Assembly (NCBI GenBank): GCA_009617715.1
Contig: VTFK01000144.1
Span: 434,001 to 498,000, forward strand
Reading direction: 5' to 3'
Source: Plectrocnemia conspersa
Lineage: Eukaryota; Arthropoda; Insecta; Trichoptera; Polycentropodidae
DNA length: 64,000 nt
The translations under genes and the position numbers were made by a program. Under the pieces are notes generated by a model. That model was not told the DNA's origin and made no database searches. It saw nothing but the letters and a program-made list of their open reading frames with translations. Positions 56,866 through 64,000 of this stretch are shown here, in pieces (the stretch's first letter is position 1; each line of letters starts with the position of its first letter).

Positions 56866-59800
56866 GTATGTGATTTTTATTTTTAAAATTCGTTTGAGTC
56901 AAAAACATGTAGGATTATATGAGGATCACTTTGGCACTGGTTGAGGTTGCATTTGAAATAATATAATATTAGATTATTTGATTTATAATTTACCAACAGT
57001 TAAATACAGACCATATGAGGCAACACAATATAACAGATCAATACGCAAAATCTATAAGGTTAAGTTTTTAATGTTCAACGTCAAAAGGTTAACCAGAGAT
57101 TGGGCAAGTACTATAAGAGCAAAAATTTAATAATCGTAGAAGGTGTAGAGTAGTGCTACTAAAACTAAAGGGCGCAGTTCTTGCACGTAGCCTCAAAATA
57201 TTTGATATTTTAAAAATATACTAATTTATTAAGTGTCTGTATAGTTGTGCTACAAACACAAAATTATTACACAGGTCTGCGAAAATTGTTCTGATTTTTA
57301 TGATTTTTTTAGTGTTGATTCTAAAAATGAAATCTATCGTTTTCTATTACGTAAGGTTATTTTACAAACATATTAAAAAAACGACACAAATTGCATTTTT
57401 AAGATATTTGTATTTTAATGTTATATACTTAATATATACCAGAAGAAATACATATACAAATATGAAAACCAAAATTATTAAGAAAGTTTTCAATGGATAA
57501 AAAAATATTTTTTCCTTTTGTAAAATTGCTGGAGATCATCACTTTTTAACATCCAGCAATAGTCCGCCAGCATGTTCACATTCCATCTTCTTTGGTATCG
57601 CATTTCCATTGTCTTTATGTCCTTGCTCCTTGTTTATAGCACTCAATATTTTAGAAAAGTAGTTGTGATTGAAAGAATTGTATTTTTAAACTCATGTTAT
57701 TATATATTTTCAACAATTAACTTTTAGTATGCCTCTTTTTTATTTTAAGAAAGCTGGTTAAAACAAAATTAAATGGTTTCTGCGCCTCTTTCTCATTTTG
57801 TTTCGAAATTTTAATAAAAATATTATGTGACAAACAAGGTGCAAAATTGCTGAATCAATAAAAACACAATTTCATTATAATTTATTTTATAGAATTCAGG
57901 TTGCATGAATGTTTCATTTAATTCTAACAATTAAATTGCTGTCGGTAATTTTAAATAACGCCCGGATTGTTCATATTGTCCAAAGTATTATCGTTTAAAT
58001 TGGATTTCTGTTAATTTTCAAAATCAAGATAAAATGAATAATAAACAATATAGTAAAAAGCACGGATTCATCATAATCGTTTAATCCTTTTCTGGCGAAA
58101 GACAAATTTAAAATATAAATATTCGGCTTTCGGCCATAATTCCGATCGGCCATAGAAATTCCAAACCGGTGGCAGGCGGTTCTGTATTTATCACCCCATA
58201 CCCTGTGCAGAAAAACACCGAACCACCCTCACTTTTCGGGTGCTTTTTTTTAATTAAAATTTCGCAGACAGCTCGAATAAATAGGAGTTATCCAGTCGTT
58301 TATCTTGACCGGTAAGCGTGGTTAAATGATGTGAAAAAACTGAAAAATAAGATAATTAACAATATTTTTTGATCGTTTCTCACGAGTTTCGAATCTTAGT
58401 GTGGGTTTTAAAAGACTTTTTTTAATTTTTTCCTACATGGCAGATCGCTATTGTGGGTAAAGTGAATAAATGAGATCGATTGTGTAATAAATAATACGCT
58501 TAGGCAATTCGGTCGCTTTCGTTTATTTAATTAAACGAGAAACGCTTTTTAATTAATTAATTTTAATCGTGTTGTATACAAAGTAGTGATTGATCGACTT
58601 GATTTGTTAATTGGATGGGTTATTAAAATTAAATTTGATAATAAGATGAGCTGTAGGAAATAGATTGTAATCTACTTGAGAGATTTGCTTTTATTGATTA
58701 AATAGACTAAGGAGAGAATAATAGTTATGAGAATAATATTATAATTTCAAATTATTTCAAAGGTCCGCTGTTCTTCTCGTTATTTATTAATGACACAATA
58801 TGCCGATAATTTAAAATTGTTTTGTTGCGTACTTTTTCTCGCTACTTAGTTATTAAGATTCTCTGTGGAGATATCCGTATTTGATGTTTCTGAATGGCGC
58901 GAAAAATTCATTTTAAAACGATAATAACATTTTTATTTAACAAAATAGTTAAAATATATGAAACAAAAACCATTATTATTATTTTAACAAAAGAATATAT
59001 TCAGTAAATATATTTTTAATAAAAAATTTTAAATAAATGTTAAATAAATAATTACTAGGTTTGATTGAATTTCATTTTAACTTAATTTAGCATTTTACAT
59101 ACTACCCAAGTATACCGCCCCCACTCGTGCGTCAAGGATTAAATTCTCGTTCATTATGCTATTTTGCTCGTTTTGTATTTTAAGCGTGAATCGACTGAGA
59201 ATTCGGCAATTTTAACGTCTAATGCCGCTCATAATTAAACTCTCAACTGAAAGTGAGTTCGAGAAAATGGCAAGAATATTCATGACTAATTACAGTAGGA
59301 AGGTTTCAACGGAAAATTTATAGAAACGCTTGCCAACAGCATTGTATCGATCTGGCAAAACTTTGACAGATTTGGGCATTGTTCCGAGATGTGCCAAAAT
59401 ATAGGATAAATGTTGCTTATATTTAACAGTAATTTAAACCTTATTTTTTTATTGAATGTATTAAATATAATATTTTATATACCTTTAATATAATATTAAA
59501 TATGAAAATATGTGGGGTCAATTTATGCGACCTAGATACCTATTATCATACAAACAAGAAAATATTCCAGCAATTATAATACACGACTTTCATATTACGT
59601 TCATTCGGTAAATTTTCCCAGTAGGGTTTTTCGTTAAATAAACAAAACGAGCATACTTTTTCCCGAAAACCTCTTTTATTACTTTTGTTTCAAATGAAAT
59701 TTCTTCAAACAAAACTTTTTAATATGAAACAAATAGCATTTCACTCAATTTTACGGTCGCAACAATACGCCATAACTGTCACAGATCATTATAAAAAATA

Positions 59801-60109
59801 TTTTTGTAATTAAATTTAATAATAAATTAATAAAAAATGTTATTATTAATTAAATCAACTTTTAATATCATTTACTATTTTCATTTATCACTTGTTTGAT
59901 CACTGATTTTTTAGTGTTTCATATACTTGCAGATCGTAGTGAAAGCTAGTCTATTAATGTGTAGGAGCTTTCTGTTTTGGGCTATCAGGATGGGGCATTA
60001 TTTCTGGCAACATACTCAATCAAAAACACTTAAAAAATACATAAAGCAGTATACGATGGAACACTATTTAAAAAAATATTTTTACTATCCCTCTCCGTTG
60101 TTTTTCAAA
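56866..60109. other. Non-coding, probably intronic
   Basis: AT-rich. Short richer patches lie at 58110-58310 ('cggccataattccgatcggc') and 59100-59380, with many TAATTA-type sites nearby at 58500-58620. They might be regulatory, but no exon is recognised. Confidence 0.4.
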
Positions 60110-60570
60110 GGGTTTCTTTCATCGCGCGTTCACATCGCCCGTCAGCGCAATTTTCCTAAAGCCCGACACACACGCGCGGCCGATAAACGTGGACAAAAGA
60201 CAAATTTAATTACATCACGCCCATTTTCCGTTCACGTGGCGCGCCCCTCTAACGTTAACCAGTTGGACACTTTGCATGCATGTTTTTGGCCGACTAAGTT
60301 ATTTACATGTGGAATTGCGTTAGGACTGTGGCGACTGCGAAATTCAATTTGGCAAACAATTTGGTCTCCCGGCGGAGTTTTGCAGACACAAATTCGCCCG
60401 CAGCAAACCGCCACCACTACCCCTGAACGAACCACCCCCGAGCCGTCCTAGGGCCATTACTCCCTTATACGTCATATTGCCAACGATGCCATCACGCTCG
60501 GTCGCCATCGGTTTACGAGCGCTGGCGACGCCGCTCCTGTTGACTGACCGGCCGGCGACGTCCTCGAAAA
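60110..60570. promoter_or_regulatory. CpG-rich island with long open frame
   Basis: Roughly 460 bp with many CG dinucleotides ('catcgcgcgttcacatcgcc', 'gcgctggcgacgccgctcct', 'ctgaccggccggcgacgtcc'), unlike anything around it. A 174-codon plus-strand open frame (59927-60451) runs into it, but its composition changes half-way and no domain is recognisable, so I do not call it a gene. It may be a promoter or 5' exon of a gene beyond the window. Confidence 0.35.
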
Positions 60571-60954
60571 AATGGCTGAAATATGTATAATTTGATGAAA
60601 AAAATAAGCCATCATAACGACCGGCATATAGATGTGTATGTAGATCTCTGAAGGCTAAACTGCGAAATAAAAATATTAAAAAAGTGGCGCGATGTTTATC
60701 GCGAGCCGTAAAAACAAAACGTTAGTCGTAAAGTGACGCGAGAAGAATATAGGTTAATGCGACTCGCTTGTTGCTCGTGTGCTTTGTTATGAAAATGTTT
60801 GTATAATGTAAAAATATGATATCACTACTTATACTAGTGGTGGCGTAGTTCAAAATAAATATTAAAAGTCCAAAGGCATGTATTTATTGCCCAAAATTGT
60901 TTTACTAAAAAAATCGAAAAAATCTATCAAAAAAATATTTTTTTAAATATGTCA

Positions 60955-61562
60955 TTTCAGTAAAATTCACCGGTAGATATATATTTTTACTAGTGTTTAC
61001 TTATTCACATGCAATGTATAAATGTTACAGTGAATTTGTATTTTTCATTCAAGTTATATTTCCACTAGTGAAGTCCAAATATGTTTTCACTAGTAGATAT
61101 ATATTTCTACTGGCAAAAATATAATTTAAATGATTATATGCTGTTCTAAAATATCTTTGAAATTTTTTGTTCAAAAACCAGACCTAACCTAATGTAAGTT
61201 TTAAAACTAATTATAGTTTTAAAACTTTCATTAAGTCAAGTCCAAAATATTTATCTGAAAGGAGATTAAGCGCAAAAAAAAAAAGTACAGACAGATCGCA
61301 TCGCACATATTGCTCCATAGACTGCATCTCGATATTACACTATGTTTTAAAAATATGATAGCTATCCTTACCGATATCAATATGGATTTATAATATTAGA
61401 GGACTGATTAAAGTATATTTAAATCAAATTTTGATCAATAGGAGGGCGCAAAAACAATTATCACTTCTCAGAAGTCAAAAATTCACGTCAAAAGCAATAA
61501 AATCGTGTCGGCGCCGTAGCAGTGGGAACGCTCGGTAACGAGCGTTTCTACTGCGACGGCGT
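60955..61562 (+). repeat. Interspersed repeat copy 3 with terminal hairpin
   Basis: Same strand as copy 1. It shares 'ccggtagatatatatttttac', 'ctatgttttaaaaatatgat', 'acttctcagaagtcaaaaat' and 'aaagcaataaaatcgtgtcg' with the complement of 43190-43880. It ends in an imperfect hairpin: arm 61512-61534 against 61539-61561, which pair with few mismatches around the core AACGCTCG/CGAGCGTT. Confidence 0.75.
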
Positions 61563-64000
61563 CGTTGAATTGTTGAATTTATACAATAATTTAGCAATTT
61601 TTAACTTGTATTACTATGTGTCATATTTTTCAGTTGTAACATTGACATTGACATTGTTCTTTATGTATCAATCATATAACATATCTTACAACGAGCAAAC
61701 ACCTAATTCGGAAGCATGTTCTGGTAAAATGAATCGTTTTTTAATTTTTAATATATTTTAGTAGCACTGTCTTAAATGCTTCATTTTAATGTTGCTTTTA
61801 TACGACAGCTTAGAAATTTTTAGATTATATGACTATATGTCAGATTTTTTATTTTAGATTAAAACATATTGAAAAATAAATTTTCAGTTGATGTAAAATT
61901 CTGACGTAGTTTTCTTGTCGAATATGACGGTAACTTTTAGCGAATTCGTAGATAGTGTAGGTTTTACGTCATTGTATTCTTTGTGTGTGCGTAATTTTAT
62001 TCTGTTTTATATATTTTCATATATTTTAGCAGCATTAAATGTTTATTAAGCTTAGTATTTAATTAGAAGTTTACGTTACAGAAACAGTTAAATCTTTATT
62101 AAAATATATAACCATGAGATAGTATAACACTTAAAACTGAATAACTACTACACATGTAAAATATTGTTATAACCCAGACTTTTCCGTTTTTTTTTTAAGC
62201 TTTAAATGTATGGTTATGTCTAGAAAAATACATACACCTGTAATTATATAAATTGCTTTGATATTTTAAACGTGAATGCATTTCATGGTATACCTTAATA
62301 TAGTTTCGCTCTTTGGACAATATACTTAACATTATTTTGTCAATTCTTTACCAATACTTATTGCAGCACTAACGCTCTTGATGGTACATAAAACGATACT
62401 CTATGCGAAAATAGTTATTGTGTCACTATATTTATAAGTGTGACTAGATCAGAAGCGTGCTAAAAGACATATAGTATATTTGTGAATTTAATAATATTTT
62501 TTTGCAAATAGGTGTTCATTGTCTTTAAAATAAAAATTTAAAAAATTGGTGAAATAATGAGATAAAAAAATAGAAAAAATGTTATATGTAAAAAAATATG
62601 GTTATCATGCCAAGTTATTTGTTTGCAGTTTATAATTCAACGTGTCAACCAAATCTACCAAAGCCATTTCTTCTTTATTAGGAGTATTTAATAAAATTTA
62701 ACAACTCAGCTGTAACGAAGCTATTATTTTCATATAGTTTCCCAATATTTCCTGAATTTTCTAATTAAAAAAAAAATTGATGTACTAGAAGAAAATTAAT
62801 TTAATATTTTTTTATAAGATCTCTGGTTTAAAAAATATTTTTTAAAAAAGTTTTCTTTAATTTTTTATTTAACATCAAATAAAAAAATGATTGTTGGTCG
62901 CGGAATAATATTTTTTATACATTTTGCCTGTAACTGCTATTTTATTTATTATAAAAATATTAAAGAGTTTTTAATTAGTTAATTAATTAAAAGATTGAAT
63001 CATTTTCAAATCTCTTCAACTAGACATTATCAGATGTTTTTAAAAAGCCGGCAGACTAATATTGGTCCTTATGTGAAATACAAATATTATTTTTCCGTGG
63101 AATACGATCAAATCAATCTCAACATTTTCCTAAAATATTTTTTAGCAAAATGAAGTAAATTGCTTTTTTAATAAATTGGTTTAATCTTCAACCTCCTCCC
63201 GAGACGGTGTTTGTATTTGAATTCCTGAAATTGTGTTAAGCCTAGTTGAAACGGTCGTCTGGTCTCATTATATTTATTATTCCATTCATTAATGTGAGAA
63301 ATACAAAATCTGGGAAAAATATAAGCCGTTTAGACTCGGGTACTGTCTATTGAAAATGGAACAAATGATTACTTAGGTACATTCTTAAATTAAAATTCAT
63401 TAAAAATTTGAATATATAAAAAGTTAAGCATTTATTAATTTGATAAATGTAGTAAAAAAAACTGTGTGTTACTAAGCTAAAAACTATATTACTTTAATAT
63501 TACATATAAATATATAATATAAATGTAAGCTTTTTGATGGTCTGATACTTTAATCTATTGGTTCTAAAACTGTATAATAAATCGTAAAAATATATTCTAA
63601 AAAAATAAAAATATGTATTGCAATAATATTAGAAGAGAGCTTTAAGATTGGATTGTGTAAAATTCGGTTCTTTAAAATATGATTAAACCAAATTAAGCAA
63701 ATGACTATATAGTTATTAAAATTATCTTAAATAAATATATAATTAGTCAAGAAGATTTTTATTAAAAATTTACACAGTTTTGCCTAATAATTGTAATTAA
63801 TTTAAATCTATGCAAGTTATACTCCTAACAAATTAAGCAAAAATCTTCAGAACAAATTTCGCTAATCTCGTGAAACTTTACAAAATTGCAGCACCGCCAC
63901 CCACACCGCCCCTCGCTAATGTAAATTCGTAATCCATCTCAGAAATCCTCGTGGACGTCTTCGACGACACAGCAACAAGAAAAAGCTCGTTAATATTGAT
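61563..64000. other. Non-coding right end
   Basis: Very AT-rich to 63880. The last 110 bases are G/C-richer. On the minus strand 63895-64000 is open and reads MDYEFTLARGGVGGGAAIL before a stop, with no match I recognise. It may be part of an exon whose rest lies outside the window. Confidence 0.35.

Overview
The window is AT-rich arthropod, almost certainly insect, nuclear DNA. The main evidence is the 3' part of a dumpy (dpy) gene, with many short introns using GT/AG junctions and a background full of decayed DNA transposons. I cannot settle the order.

597-27521 (+) holds the C-terminal part of dumpy, a giant zona-pellucida (ZP) extracellular-matrix protein. I trace 46 exons. From 597 to 16212 most exons encode one or two EGF-DPY-EGF modules, and from 2685 to 16212 they fall into five consecutive copies (A-E) of a six-module unit. 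From 16284 to 23436 the modules are shorter and often fused, including one 2.1-kb exon. A cysteine-rich 'DERG' domain (23502-23939), a ZP domain (24907-26063) with an RKKR furin-type site, and a transmembrane segment plus short cytoplasmic tail (27280-27521) close the protein. Introns of dpy carry mariner and hAT remnants.

28915-30624 (-) is a complete six-exon EXOSC7 (Rrp42) gene of the RNA exosome, convergent with dpy. 33741-36458 (+) is CNPPD1, a cyclin-like membrane protein. Its first coding exon is not identified and its last exon carries an apparent one-base frameshift. 36.5-53.5 kb is gene-poor and rich in repeats: inverted copies of one repeat family, MITEs, SINE-like sequence and a tandem duplication. 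At 53541-56865 (+) are the first two coding exons of an unrecognised protein with a possible signal sequence. The rest, to 64000, is non-coding as far as I can see, apart from GC-rich patches at 60.1-60.6 kb and at the right edge.

Three separate single-base frame breaks (dpy exon 8939-9243, the CNPPD1 last exon, and the 56.5-kb exon) lie in otherwise well-kept coding sequence. This points either to residual indel errors in a long-read assembly or to real lesions, and readers should not trust the frame there. The GC-richer dpy segment 2685-4607, abnormal at both edges, is the most puzzling local structure.
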